A stretch of DNA of 15,467 nucleotides from contig DAOTWP010000019.1 in the NCBI GenBank assembly GCA_034435675.1, positions 1-15,467 on the forward strand, read 5' to 3'. The DNA is from DAOTWP01 sp034435675 (GTDB lineage: Bacteria > Chloroflexota > Anaerolineae > Aggregatilineales > Phototrophicaceae). Position numbers and translations under genes: made by a program. Below the pieces are notes generated by a model. It was not told the origin of the DNA, searched no databases, and saw only the letters and a program-made list of their open reading frames with translations. Shown one piece after another: positions 6,804 to 13,957 of the stretch (the first letter of the stretch is position 1; each line of letters starts with the position of its first letter).

Positions 6804-9800
6804 TTACCGACTGCGGAAGTAGGCATAGATAAACCGGTACAGTTCCAGCGTGCTTTTGGGGCGCTGCTTGCCTGTGTCAATTTTGCGCCCCGCCGGGCTG
6901 TCCGGCTCAACCACCTTCGGGTCGCCTTTCTCGGCAATCAGGTTGACCATCTGCGGGATGCGCTGCAAGTCTGCCGCCAGCGTACGCACCAGTTCGCGCT
7001 GCTGGATCAGCGACAGTTCACCCCACAGGCTTTCCATCTCGCCGCGAATCGCATTGGCGCTCAACGACACAGGGGCGGTCACGGGCAGCGCACGGGTTAC
7101 GGCGCGCAGCAGTTCGTTGGCGATGGTGGCATGATCCTTGAGCAGCGGCGCGGAACGATCTCCCAGCGGGTGAATTGAATCCTCTTCCAGTTTGGCGATA
7201 AAGCGTTTGCCTTTGGCAAAGTAGCCCGCCATCACATAATAAACTTCCAGCCCGCTAACCGGGTCTTCTCTGCCGTTGAGCAGTTGGTCAATGTGCCGTT
7301 CCGGGTCGCGCGGGCGGTGCAGGCGATACTGGTCGCCGAGGGCAACAATGGCGCGCCCCAGACCGAGCATCTCGTCACAGATCATCTTGCGGTCATCGCT
7401 GCTCAAGCCGCCGGGCATGCTGTCCAGATCGTTTTGCAACCCGCCGATACTGGGGGTGTTTTTGCCCTCATACGCCTGCGCGGTGCTTTGCAGAAATTCG
7501 GCAGTCGTGTGAACAAACCCGGCGTAGTCAATCAAATCCACCGCACCCATCAGGCGGCGCATGACCAGCGTGGTCTCCAGCGCCGCGCGCACCCCTTCGC
7601 CCAGTTCCTTGCCAAAATAAACCGCCGCCTTGCGCGCCGAGTCATCGCTCGCCTCACGGATGAAGCGCCGCAGCAGTTCCAGCGAAGCAACCTTGACGCG
7701 GTCTTCCCAGCGCATCAGCTTATACATGCGTGCCATAATGCCGATGCCCGCCGTGCCCTTCTGCGCTGCCATATAAGGCACAAGACTGGCAACCCGTACC
7801 GCGTTGGTGACATCCTGATGCGTGCTGTGGAAGTTGAGCAGCGAGATCAGCGCATCCGGTGGCAGCACATCCAGCATCCCGCGATTGTCGAGCAGCATCT
7901 GCGTGACCCGATTGGCGATGTCATTCAGCCCCGCTGCCCAATTACTGCCTTCCAGCGCGCCGACATAGGCGAGGGTCAGCGGCAGCAGCTTGATGCCGCC
8001 GTTTTCGATTGCCTGTAACGCGCGCGGCACGTCTTCCAGCGGCAGGCGGGTTTCGGCAAAGAGCCGCTGCACCATGACGGCGTAATCCGCCTGAAGGTCG
8101 CCGGGGAACAGCAGTCGCGACTGGCGAATCATCTCCTGCGACAATTCGTAATACGCGCCGGTTGCCAGCAGAATTTGTAGCAGATAGCGCGGTCCGGGCG
8201 CCTCCAGCCGCAGCAGCGCGTCATCGGTTTTGGCGACATTCTGCGCAATCCAGCGCAGCGTCTGGTTGTAACGCGCCGCTTCGGGGGTCTGGGCGGCAGC
8301 AGCAAGCCCCGCCAGCGCGGAGGTGTCGAACACGCTGCTGTGCTGCCCTTCCAGCGCGATTTCCGCCAGTCGCAGCAGTGCCAGCAGGCGCAGGTCGCCT
8401 TCAAACCCGGCAACCGCGCTGCCCAGCAGCCCGCGCGGCGCGGAGTCGCTGAAATCGCCGGTCACATAGGGGATGGCACGCGCCAGATCACGCGGCAGCC
8501 GCGCCACAAAGCCGCGTGTCCGCAGCAGCCGGGACAGCACGGCGGTATCCAGATGCGCGCAGGACAGCGCAAAAATCTGTGTGGCAAGCTGGTCATCGCG
8601 CCCGGTCAGCGGCAGCACCAGTTCAATGATACGCGGGACGGCTTTGCCAGTGTCTGCGCCAGGGGTGGCACGCTGCACACCCTGCAAATACGCCCGCACT
8701 GCTTCAAGATTGCCCGCCTTGACCAGCGCCTCAAGATGCAGCAGCCCGGCATGCTGCGCCAGCCCGGTCCACACCTCGCTGTGCGGACCCAGTGGGTTGG
8801 CGACCCAGCGCGCAACGGTCTCGTAGACGAGCGCGGCTTTGCCATCCTTGAGCGCATCGTTAAGCTGTGCCAGTGTGGACGTTGCCAGTTCGGGGTAGTT
8901 GGGCAGCATGATGGCGATGGGATCGGTCTTTTCGACAGCATTCATCGCCAGCGCAAATTGCAGCACATGGCGGGCATAAGCAGCGCGCAGTTCGTCGCTC
9001 AGCGTGGGGTCGCTTGCCAGCACGTCGGACACATCGTCCAGGTTGACCGGCTGCCCGTTCAGCAGCGCGTCGTCCACCTTCAGCCGGTATGAAGCATAGC
9101 CCAGCGCATCCGCCAGCCGGTCGCCGCGTTTTATGCGCCACGCCGCAATCGCCGTGAGGGCGCGTGTGCGCTGGATCACCTGTTCGGCGTCCAGCCGCAG
9201 CACGCTGACGATATAGCGGGCGTAATCGTCCTGCGGTGCCGCGCCGTAGAGTTTGGCCCTGTCCCATTCGTAGACCAGTGTCCCCCCCGGCGGCGTGTCA
9301 CCTTCATAGAAACGAATCTGCGCGTCAATGGCGCTGGAGGTAACGGTATGCGTGGCAAAGGTGACGCCAAAGCGGGTGGACGACGGCAGCAGTGTCAGCA
9401 GCCCACTGACGAAGCCAACGCGCGTTTCCAGATCACGCGGCGCTTTGAGCACGACAATCTGCACGCCCTGCACAATTGCCGCCAGCAGCGTTTCGAGCGT
9501 GTCCAGTTTGTTGCGCGTGTAGGTCATCAGGTCGAGGATCAGGTCAATCTGGTCCTCGCCGCCGGGTGGCACGGGATGCGGCAGTTGCAACGGGGACAGC
9601 GGATCGCCCAGCATTTCAAACTGGGGCATTTGTTCCTCAATCAGCACCATCAGCGCTTTGAGGTTGCCCGCTGCCGCGCGCAGCACGTCGGCAGGTAAAA
9701 AGACACAATGCAGCATGGTTTGCCCGGCGCTGCCCAACTGCGCCTGCACCATGACAAAGCCATTGGGCGCGCGCACGATGGACCAGGCGCCATTAGAGGA

Positions 9801-10022
9801 CCCCACCAGCGGCGGCAGCAGCGCGTGTTTGACTACCGGCACGATGTCCTCATGTTTGACGCCGCGCGAGGCAGTGAGGACGCGCATCGTGCTTTCCGGT
9901 TTACCGTCGCGCACCAGCTGCCCGTAATAAAAATGCTCAAGGAGATAGGTTGCAGTCGCCACTGTGGTCTGCTTTCTGGTGTAACCGGAATCAACGTGTG
10001 CAAAAGACGCCACACCCGGCAC
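6804..10022 (-). CDS. Large GAP1-like (GTPase-associated protein 1) protein
   Basis: 1072 residues from a GTG at 10022; another GTG at 9962 (residue 21) sits just before the first conserved strand and may be the true start, as neither has a strong ribosome binding site. Residues about 24-150 read like the GAP1-N domain: 'LLEHFYYGQLVRDG', 'MRVLTASRGV', 'LHCVFLPADVL', 'GNLKAL'. Residues about 158-245 resemble the GAP1 middle domain: 'LLAAIVQGVQIVVL', then 'LLTLLPSSTRFGVTFATH'. The remaining 800 or so residues are helical with repeated Leu/Ala-rich segments (HEAT/TPR-like), and the C-terminus is basic. No signal peptide or membrane segment is visible. GAP1 proteins are known from gene clusters with GTPases, peptidases and signalling ATPases proposed to act in cell defence or signalling; no GTPase is in this window. 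The domain call is from remembered motifs only. Confidence 0.62.
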   Translation of the reverse strand: MPGVASFAHVDSGYTRKQTTVATATYLLEHFYYGQLVRDGKPESTMRVLTASRGVKHEDIVPVVKHALLPPLVGSSNGAWSIVRAPNGFVMVQAQLGSAGQTMLHCVFLPADVLRAAAGNLKALMVLIEEQMPQFEMLGDPLSPLQLPHPVPPGGEDQIDLILDLMTYTRNKLDTLETLLAAIVQGVQIVVLKAPRDLETRVGFVSGLLTLLPSSTRFGVTFATHTVTSSAIDAQIRFYEGDTPPGGTLVYEWDRAKLYGAAPQDDYARYIVSVLRLDAEQVIQRTRALTAIAAWRIKRGDRLADALGYASYRLKVDDALLNGQPVNLDDVSDVLASDPTLSDELRAAYARHVLQFALAMNAVEKTDPIAIMLPNYPELATSTLAQLNDALKDGKAALVYETVARWVANPLGPHSEVWTGLAQHAGLLHLEALVKAGNLEAVRAYLQGVQRATPGADTGKAVPRIIELVLPLTGRDDQLATQIFALSCAHLDTAVLSRLLRTRGFVARLPRDLARAIPYVTGDFSDSAPRGLLGSAVAGFEGDLRLLALLRLAEIALEGQHSSVFDTSALAGLAAAAQTPEAARYNQTLRWIAQNVAKTDDALLRLEAPGPRYLLQILLATGAYYELSQEMIRQSRLLFPGDLQADYAVMVQRLFAETRLPLEDVPRALQAIENGGIKLLPLTLAYVGALEGSNWAAGLNDIANRVTQMLLDNRGMLDVLPPDALISLLNFHSTHQDVTNAVRVASLVPYMAAQKGTAGIGIMARMYKLMRWEDRVKVASLELLRRFIREASDDSARKAAVYFGKELGEGVRAALETTLVMRRLMGAVDLIDYAGFVHTTAEFLQSTAQAYEGKNTPSIGGLQNDLDSMPGGLSSDDRKMICDEMLGLGRAIVALGDQYRLHRPRDPERHIDQLLNGREDPVSGLEVYYVMAGYFAKGKRFIAKLEEDSIHPLGDRSAPLLKDHATIANELLRAVTRALPVTAPVSLSANAIRGEMESLWGELSLIQQRELVRTLAADLQRIPQMVNLIAEKGDPKVVEPDSPAGRKIDTGKQRPKSTLELYRFIYAYFRSR

Positions 10023-10140
10023 GAGTACCCCGACAAGCCAGGTTGAACAAGGAAGTTAACTCCCTTGCCCACCAGACACTTAGCTTGGCGGGTATACCAG
10101 TCACCGTGGGGCGTCCGGTATTGCTATGATCTGCAATTAA

Positions 10141-10146
10141 GTATAC
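10141..10146 (-). promoter_or_regulatory. Possible -10 element ahead of the GAP1-like gene
   Basis: TATACT on the - strand (10146-10141) lies about 120 bases before the GTG at 10022, in the only AT-richer part of the gap. No good -35 hexamer is seen at normal spacing. A further palindrome, GGTATACC, is at 10091-10098. Weak support. Confidence 0.25.
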
Positions 10147-10228
10147 AGGGTTTGGCGGCGTTGCGCAGTGAACCGAGGTCATAGGGTGCATTCGGATTTC
10201 GGGCAAATGCCCACAGTGCCAGCAAAGC

Positions 10229-10334
10229 GAACCGCAAAGTCGCCAAGAACGCAAAGGCAGTGAACCACAAAAGACACGGAGGGCACGGAGAAGTTTGCAT
10301 CTATCCCTCTGTATGCTCTGTGACTCTGTGGTTT
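10229..10334. repeat. Interspersed inverted repeat of the ACCACAGAG type
   Basis: The block at 10263-10290 (ACCACAAAAGACACGGAG and on) is the imperfect inverted copy of 10307-10332 (CTCTGTATGCTCTGTGACTC and on), with a 16-base spacer. A related CGCAAAG-rich segment (ACCGCAAAGTCGCCAAGAAC, 10231-10250) precedes it. The sequence has a rough 7-9 base rhythm of CACAGAG/CGCAAAG units. Such ACCACAGAGACACAGAG elements occur in many unrelated bacterial genomes in intergenic DNA. It lies in the 420-base gap between hydantoinase B and the GAP1-like gene. No open reading frame of substance is seen in this gap. Confidence 0.7.
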
Positions 10335-10387
10335 TGAATGCCGTGCGACGCTGCCCGCGTTGCCGAATACACTCAGGTCATAGTGTT

Positions 10388-10429
10388 CGCACTTGTTCAG
10401 CCGCACTCGTTCAGTCGCAAGTGTTTCGC
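10388..10429. repeat. Three 14-base tandem units
   Basis: CGCACTTGTTCAGC (10388-10401), CGCACTCGTTCAGT (10402-10415) and the more diverged CGCAAGTGTTTCGC (10416-10429) follow each other directly, ending 13 bases from the stop of the hydantoinase B gene. CACTTG at the left and CAAGTG at the right could pair in the transcript. No T-run follows. Confidence 0.5.
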
Positions 10430-10442
10430 CGCGCACAGGGCG

Positions 10443-12035
10443 TCACCCGCCCCAACCGCCGCCGCCCGGCGTTTCGAGGATCAGCCGGTCACCGGGCTGC
10501 ACCTGTGTGCTGAATTTCGCCGCCATGGGCAGAGCTGTGTCCGGCGTTTGCCCGCGCAGCAGCCGCGCCACGCCGGGCTGCCCCGCGCCCCCGCCCGCCA
10601 AACCATACGGCGCGAGTTTGCGGCGTTCGCTGTTCAGCGTGACGGCTGCCGTGGTGAGGAACTCGTATTCGCGCACGATGCCATCGCCACCGCGCCAATG
10701 CCCCGCGCCCCCGCTGCCTTCGCGCAGGGCATAGCGCCAGACACGCAGCGGGTAGGCATGTTCCAGCGCTTCGACCGGCGTGTTGCGCGTGTTGGTCATG
10801 TGGCTGTGCCGCCCGCTGAGTCCGTCGCCCTGCGGGGCAGCACCGTGCCCCCCGGCGATGGTTTCATAATAGACAAACTGTGCGCCATCGTGGACACCGC
10901 CCACCGTGAGGTTGTTCATCGTGCCCTGGCTGGCGGCGGGAATCCTGCCCGGCAGCGCCAACGCCAGCGCGCCCAGCACTGCGTCCACCACCCGCTGCCC
11001 GGTTTCCGTGTTGCCCACCGCCACCGCTGCCGGAAAACGCGGGTTCAGCACGCTGCCCGATGCCGTGATGACGCTGACCGGCACAAAACAGCCATCGTTG
11101 ACCGGCACGTCGTCCTGCGCCAGCAGCCGCACGCAGTACCAGGTCGCGCTGCGCACAATCGCCTCAACGGCGTTGACATTGCCTGTCACCTGCGGCGCGC
11201 TGCCGCTGAAATCCACCGTCATCTGCGCGGCAGGTAAGTCACTATTGGCGTTGTGCTGCACACGGACGGTCACTTTGATGGGGATGCGCAGTTCTGCCTG
11301 CCCGTCGCCTTCGAGCGCGTCCTCAAACATATACTCGCCGGCGGGGATTTCACGAATCACCGCCTCGGTCAGCCGCCGCGAATAATCCAGCAGGGCAGCG
11401 GCATGCTCACCGACTTTTTCAACGCTGTGCGCCGCCAGCAGTTCCATCATGCGCCGTTCGCCGACCCGCTGTGCGGCAAGCTGCGCTTCAATGTCGCCCA
11501 CCCGTTCCTGCGGGGCGCGGCTGTTGGCAGTAATCAGCGTCAGCACGCCCTCGTTAATCCACCCGCTGAGCATCAGCTTGACCGGCGGAATGATGATGCC
11601 TTCCTGATAGAGTTCGGTACTCAGCGGCAGCGACCCCGGCGACATGCCGCCCACATCCGCGTGGTGGGCGCGGCTGGCGACAAAATAGGCGACTTCTCCG
11701 AAAGCGAACACCGGTGACACCATCGTAATGTCCGGCAGGTGCGTGCCGCCGCGATAGGGATCATTGAGCACGACGACATCGCCGGGCTGAAAGCCTTCTT
11801 CGGCAAAATGCTGCACCGCCGCCGCCACCGAAGCGGGCATGCTGCCCAGATGCACGGGGATATGTGCTGCCTGCGCGACCATGCGCGCCTGTGCGTCGAA
11901 CACGGCGCAGCTAAAGTCCAGCCGTTCGCGGATGTTGGGGCTGAAGCTGGCGCGCTGCAAGGTGACGCCCATTTCCTCCGCAGCAGAGGCAAACAGGTTT
12001 CTAAACACTTCGAGTGAAATCGCGTCTACGGACAT
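10443..12035 (-). CDS. hyuB: Hydantoinase B / 5-oxoprolinase family, beta-type subunit
   Basis: 530 residues, a normal length for HyuB. The ATG at 12035 has GGAG only at 12053-12050, a long spacing of 14 bases. Visible family landmarks: 'VTLQRASFSPNIRERLDFSC' near 24-43, 'HIPVHLGSMP' at 58-67, 'LNDPYRGGTHLPD' at 90-102, 'SRAHHADVGGMSPGS' at 121-135, and the glycine-rich C-terminus 'ETPGGGGWGG'. HyuB acts with HyuA in hydrolysis of hydantoins or 5-oxoproline, with ATP cleavage in the HyuA part. HyuA is normally next to HyuB; here the gene upstream is a VapC toxin and the downstream side is a repeat-filled gap, so no partner is in the window. It lies 18 bases behind the VapC stop and may be cotranscribed with the toxin-antitoxin genes. 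The exact substrate cannot be told. Confidence 0.92.
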   Translation of the reverse strand: MSVDAISLEVFRNLFASAAEEMGVTLQRASFSPNIRERLDFSCAVFDAQARMVAQAAHIPVHLGSMPASVAAAVQHFAEEGFQPGDVVVLNDPYRGGTHLPDITMVSPVFAFGEVAYFVASRAHHADVGGMSPGSLPLSTELYQEGIIIPPVKLMLSGWINEGVLTLITANSRAPQERVGDIEAQLAAQRVGERRMMELLAAHSVEKVGEHAAALLDYSRRLTEAVIREIPAGEYMFEDALEGDGQAELRIPIKVTVRVQHNANSDLPAAQMTVDFSGSAPQVTGNVNAVEAIVRSATWYCVRLLAQDDVPVNDGCFVPVSVITASGSVLNPRFPAAVAVGNTETGQRVVDAVLGALALALPGRIPAASQGTMNNLTVGGVHDGAQFVYYETIAGGHGAAPQGDGLSGRHSHMTNTRNTPVEALEHAYPLRVWRYALREGSGGAGHWRGGDGIVREYEFLTTAAVTLNSERRKLAPYGLAGGGAGQPGVARLLRGQTPDTALPMAAKFSTQVQPGDRLILETPGGGGWGG

Positions 12036-12053
12036 GGGCTAAACCATTACTCC

Positions 12054-12161
12054 TCAATAGGGCTGCTGCGCCAGCGCTCCCAGCAGCGGTGTCATGTGCT
12101 TCAGGTTGCGCGTATACAGCGGCAGGTTGAGCCGCTGCGCAGGCGCGGCGATCAGGCAGTC
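12054..12161 (-). repeat. Near-identical 3' end of vapC (partner at 12734-12841)
   Basis: 108 bases match 12734-12841 with a single difference (12112 G versus 12792 C), at a constant offset of 680. The block covers the stop codon and the last 35 codons and begins exactly at the third catalytic Asp codon of both toxins. Outside it the two genes differ strongly. Confidence 0.92.
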
Positions 12162-12440
12162 CAGAATGCCGACATTCTGGCTGAGAAAATATTGGTGGAA
12201 ATGCCGCATCGCCCATTCCTGATCGGCATCCGTCAGATACACCAAATCAAACTGCGTTAAAAACCTTGCAGCACGACTGCGTGCCAGTTTATTGGTTGTT
12301 CCCTTTAAGACTTCCATCCAGGCGATTGTGACAATGCCGAACTGCGAGGAACCCTGCATTTTGATCCACGCAGCAGATGGCGGATACTGGCGCAGCAAAT
12401 CGACCAGAATGTCGGTGTCCAGCAGTGCCGAAATGGTCAC
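12054..12440 (-). CDS. vapC: VapC-like PIN-domain ribonuclease toxin (copy 1)
   Basis: 128 residues from the GTG at 12440, which overlaps the antitoxin stop by 4 bases (GTGA). The frame extends upstream to 12482 but only inside the antitoxin gene. PIN-domain acidic residues are in place: Asp8 in LLDTDILVDLL, Glu43 in WMEVLKG, Asp94 in DCLIAAPA, followed by 'LYTRNLKHM'. VapC toxins cut RNA (tRNA or rRNA) using a metal held by these residues, and are blocked by their own VapB. The last 35 codons, starting exactly at the Asp94 codon, are identical to the neighbouring VapC copy except for one base. The hydantoinase B gene follows 18 bases downstream. Confidence 0.88.
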   Translation of the reverse strand: MTISALLDTDILVDLLRQYPPSAAWIKMQGSSQFGIVTIAWMEVLKGTTNKLARSRAARFLTQFDLVYLTDADQEWAMRHFHQYFLSQNVGILDCLIAAPAQRLNLPLYTRNLKHMTPLLGALAQQPY

Positions 12441-12715
12441 AGTCTGCCCTGCTCTTCTTCGCGCCGCATTCGGGCGACCCATTCGGCACTGTCTTCAGTT
12501 CCGAAGTCAAGGTCTTCCCAGCCACCGATCTGCAACTGATCAGCAGGAACAGCGTGAAAGGTAAACAGTTCTAAAGGGAGTGCTTCCGTCGATTGTTCGG
12601 ACGGCGCAAGCGTCACCTGCACCCTGCCCGGCGCAATGTCCGGCGGCAGTTGCACGCGCAGTTCGCCGTCTTCGGTGATATAGCCTTCCAGTGTAAGCGT
12701 TGTCAACAGGCGCAT
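12437..12715 (-). CDS. VapB-like antitoxin (copy 1)
   Basis: 92 residues. The ATG at 12715 is chosen because GGGAGGA lies 3-5 bases before it; a TTG at 12733 in the same frame has no such site. The N-terminal strand-rich part ('TLEGYITEDGELRVQLPPDI', then 'PGRVQVTLAP') resembles the swapped-hairpin type of antitoxin DNA-binding region, though I cannot name the exact family. The C-terminal part is acidic and helical ('GGWEDLDFG', 'EWVARMRREEEQGRL') and should wrap the toxin. The gene starts 18 bases behind the VapC copy 2 stop and overlaps its own toxin by 4 bases. Its first 32 or so codons are 97% identical in DNA to the other antitoxin gene. Confidence 0.8.
   Translation of the reverse strand: MRLLTTLTLEGYITEDGELRVQLPPDIAPGRVQVTLAPSEQSTEALPLELFTFHAVPADQLQIGGWEDLDFGTEDSAEWVARMRREEEQGRL
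12603..12699 (-). repeat. Near-identical 5' end of antitoxin gene (partner at 13286-13382)
   Basis: 97 bases match 13286-13382 with three differences (12653/13336, 12671/13354, 12692/13375), at a constant offset of 683. The block covers the N-terminal, presumed DNA-binding part of both antitoxins. The DNA between this block and the vapC 3' block is diverged. Confidence 0.92.
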
Positions 12716-12733
12716 GATTTCCTCCCTGTACAA

Positions 12734-13111
12734 TCAATAGGGCTGCTGCGCCAGCGCTCCCAGCAGCGGTGTCATGTGCTTCAGGTTGCGCCTATACAGC
12801 GGCAGGTTGAGCCGCTGCGCAGGCGCGGCGATCAGGCAGTCAAAAGCATCCACGCTATAGCGCAGTCCAAACCGGGCTAACTGGCGAACCGCCCATTCCA
12901 TGTCCTCGTTGGTCGTGGGCAGCAGTTCAAAATCCTTAAGCAGCCTGATTGCCCGCTGCTGCGCGTGGCTATCGTTCACCCCTTCCAGGATTTCCAGCCA
13001 GACCGCGCGGGTTACAGCAAGTGCCTGCTGTGTGCTCAGCCAGCTTTCGGCAGGCGCATACTTGCGCAGCAAATCCACAATGATGTTAGTGTCAATGAGG
13101 GCGGCTATCAT
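12734..13111 (-). CDS. vapC: VapC-like PIN-domain ribonuclease toxin (copy 2)
   Basis: 125 residues from the ATG at 13111, overlapping the antitoxin stop by 4 bases (ATGA). PIN residues: Asp7 in LIDTNIIVDLL, Glu40 in WLEILEG, Asp91 in DCLIAAPA. The N-terminal 90 residues are clearly homologous to copy 1 but much diverged, while the C-terminal 35 residues differ only at one position (LYRRN here, LYTRN in copy 1). The role is that of an RNA-cutting toxin held by the preceding antitoxin. The whole module sits directly in front of copy 1, so four toxin-antitoxin genes plus hydantoinase B read as one run. Confidence 0.88.
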   Translation of the reverse strand: MIAALIDTNIIVDLLRKYAPAESWLSTQQALAVTRAVWLEILEGVNDSHAQQRAIRLLKDFELLPTTNEDMEWAVRQLARFGLRYSVDAFDCLIAAPAQRLNLPLYRRNLKHMTPLLGALAQQPY

Positions 13112-13389
13112 CCCTGATGCGCTTTCCTTTTACGACGCTGTTCCTCTTCCCACGCCACACCGTCCGCAATGTCCAGATGTTCCCATCCACCCGTGTGCCC
13201 TAGCGCGACAATCTCTGCGCCGGATTTTGGTTCCGGCTGCATCAGTGCCGCCAGTTCCTCGTCCGTCCAATCAGCTTCAGGCACAGGCGCAAGCGTCACC
13301 TGCACCCTGCCCGGCGCAATGTCCGGCGGCAGTTGGACGCGCAGTTCGCCGTCCTCGGTGATATAGCCTTCCAGCGTAAGCGGATGCAT
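13108..13389 (-). CDS. VapB-like antitoxin (copy 2)
   Basis: 93 residues from the ATG at 13389, with GAGAGG four bases before it; the open frame continues upstream to 13620 but runs through the neighbouring gene and an untranslatable hairpin, so that longer start is rejected. Residues 4-35 are the same as in antitoxin copy 1 (LTLEGYITEDGELRVQLPPD and on). The C-terminal half differs ('DWTDEELAALMQPEPKSGAE', 'GGWEHLDIADGVAWEEEQRR') but keeps the GGWE.LD core and a charged tail. It is the first gene of the four-gene TA run; a hairpin at 13417-13454 separates it from the DUF1801 gene. Confidence 0.8.
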   Translation of the reverse strand: MHPLTLEGYITEDGELRVQLPPDIAPGRVQVTLAPVPEADWTDEELAALMQPEPKSGAEIVALGHTGGWEHLDIADGVAWEEEQRRKRKAHQG

Positions 13390-13416
13390 GGACCTCTCTC
13401 CACAACTGTTTACACT

Positions 13417-13454
13417 GCCGGGCGGGTGGCATTCGACATTCCGCCCGCCCCGGC
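13417..13454 (-). terminator. GC-rich hairpin between DUF1801 gene and TA run
   Basis: GCCGGGCGGGTGG (13417-13429) pairs with CCGCCCGCCCCGGC (13441-13454), one bulged base and an 11-base loop. It starts 12 bases past the DUF1801 stop. No T-run follows, so it may be a weak or factor-dependent terminator, or an attenuator or processing site before the toxin-antitoxin genes. Confidence 0.45.
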
Positions 13455-13465
13455 GCTGTGCCGCA

Positions 13466-13885
13466 TTAGCTCGGATTCGTGCGGCGCATATGCTCGACAG
13501 AGCGCTGCACCATCTCTCGCAGCACACCCAGATCAACATCTTGCAGCGATTTGAGGTACAGGCACGCCTTGCCGGTCTTGTGCTTCCCCAGTTTGCCCAG
13601 CAGCTCCTCATACTCATCAAACCCCGCCAGAATATACAGGGTCAGGTTCTGCTTGCGCGGCGAAAATCCCACCAGTGGTGAATCGCCCTCACGCCCGCTG
13701 GCATATTTATAATGATACTTGCCAAAGCCAACAATTGTATCGCCCCACATGGTCGGCGCTTCGCCCGTAACCTCCTGCATAAGCTGCACCAGCGTCAGAC
13801 AGTCCTCGCGCCTGCGGGGGTCTTCCACCGCTTCCAGAAACGCCTGTGCACTTTGTACGTTCTGTTTGGTCTTGTTCTCCGCCAT
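13466..13885 (-). CDS. DUF1801 (YdhG-like) domain protein
   Basis: 139 residues. The ATG at 13885 has GGAGGG at 8 bases; a GTG at 13906 in frame lies upstream of that site. The sequence 'TMWGDTIVGFGKYHYKYASG', 'FSPRKQNLTLYIL', 'LLGKLGKHKTGKACLYLKSL' and 'LREMVQRSVEHMR' is the standard layout of DUF1801 proteins: a helical start, a central sheet with W..I.GFG.Y.Y, and the lone Gly-Lys-rich 'GKhktGk.CLYlk' segment. The family shares the fold of YdhG/frataxin-like small proteins; biochemical function is uncertain. Soluble, probably cytoplasmic. It lies between the ABM gene and the toxin-antitoxin run, with its own promoter-like region. Confidence 0.88.
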   Translation of the reverse strand: MAENKTKQNVQSAQAFLEAVEDPRRREDCLTLVQLMQEVTGEAPTMWGDTIVGFGKYHYKYASGREGDSPLVGFSPRKQNLTLYILAGFDEYEELLGKLGKHKTGKACLYLKSLQDVDLGVLREMVQRSVEHMRRTNPS

Positions 13886-13912
13886 GCCGTAGCCCTCCGG
13901 CAGCACTCTATA

Positions 13913-13952
13913 CGATACCCAAAGTATCGCACAGATGTTCCCTTCAGGGCAA
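13913..13952 (-). promoter_or_regulatory. Possible promoter with palindrome ahead of DUF1801 gene
   Basis: On the - strand TTGCCC (13952-13947) and GATACT (13928-13923) are 18 bases apart, each matching four of six consensus bases. The -10 lies inside a perfect inverted repeat, CGATAC and GTATCG with 5 bases between (13913-13929), which could be an operator. Modest support. Confidence 0.35.
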
Positions 13953-13957
13953 GCGGG

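Noticed and set aside
10338..11237. 299-codon open frame on the + strand opposite hydantoinase B
   Set aside because: No motif; it is the antisense shadow of a clearly conserved HyuB.
13390..13620. Longer N-terminus for antitoxin copy 2
   Set aside because: It would read through the DUF1801 gene in another frame and through a stable hairpin; the homologous antitoxin copy 1 starts at the equivalent short position.
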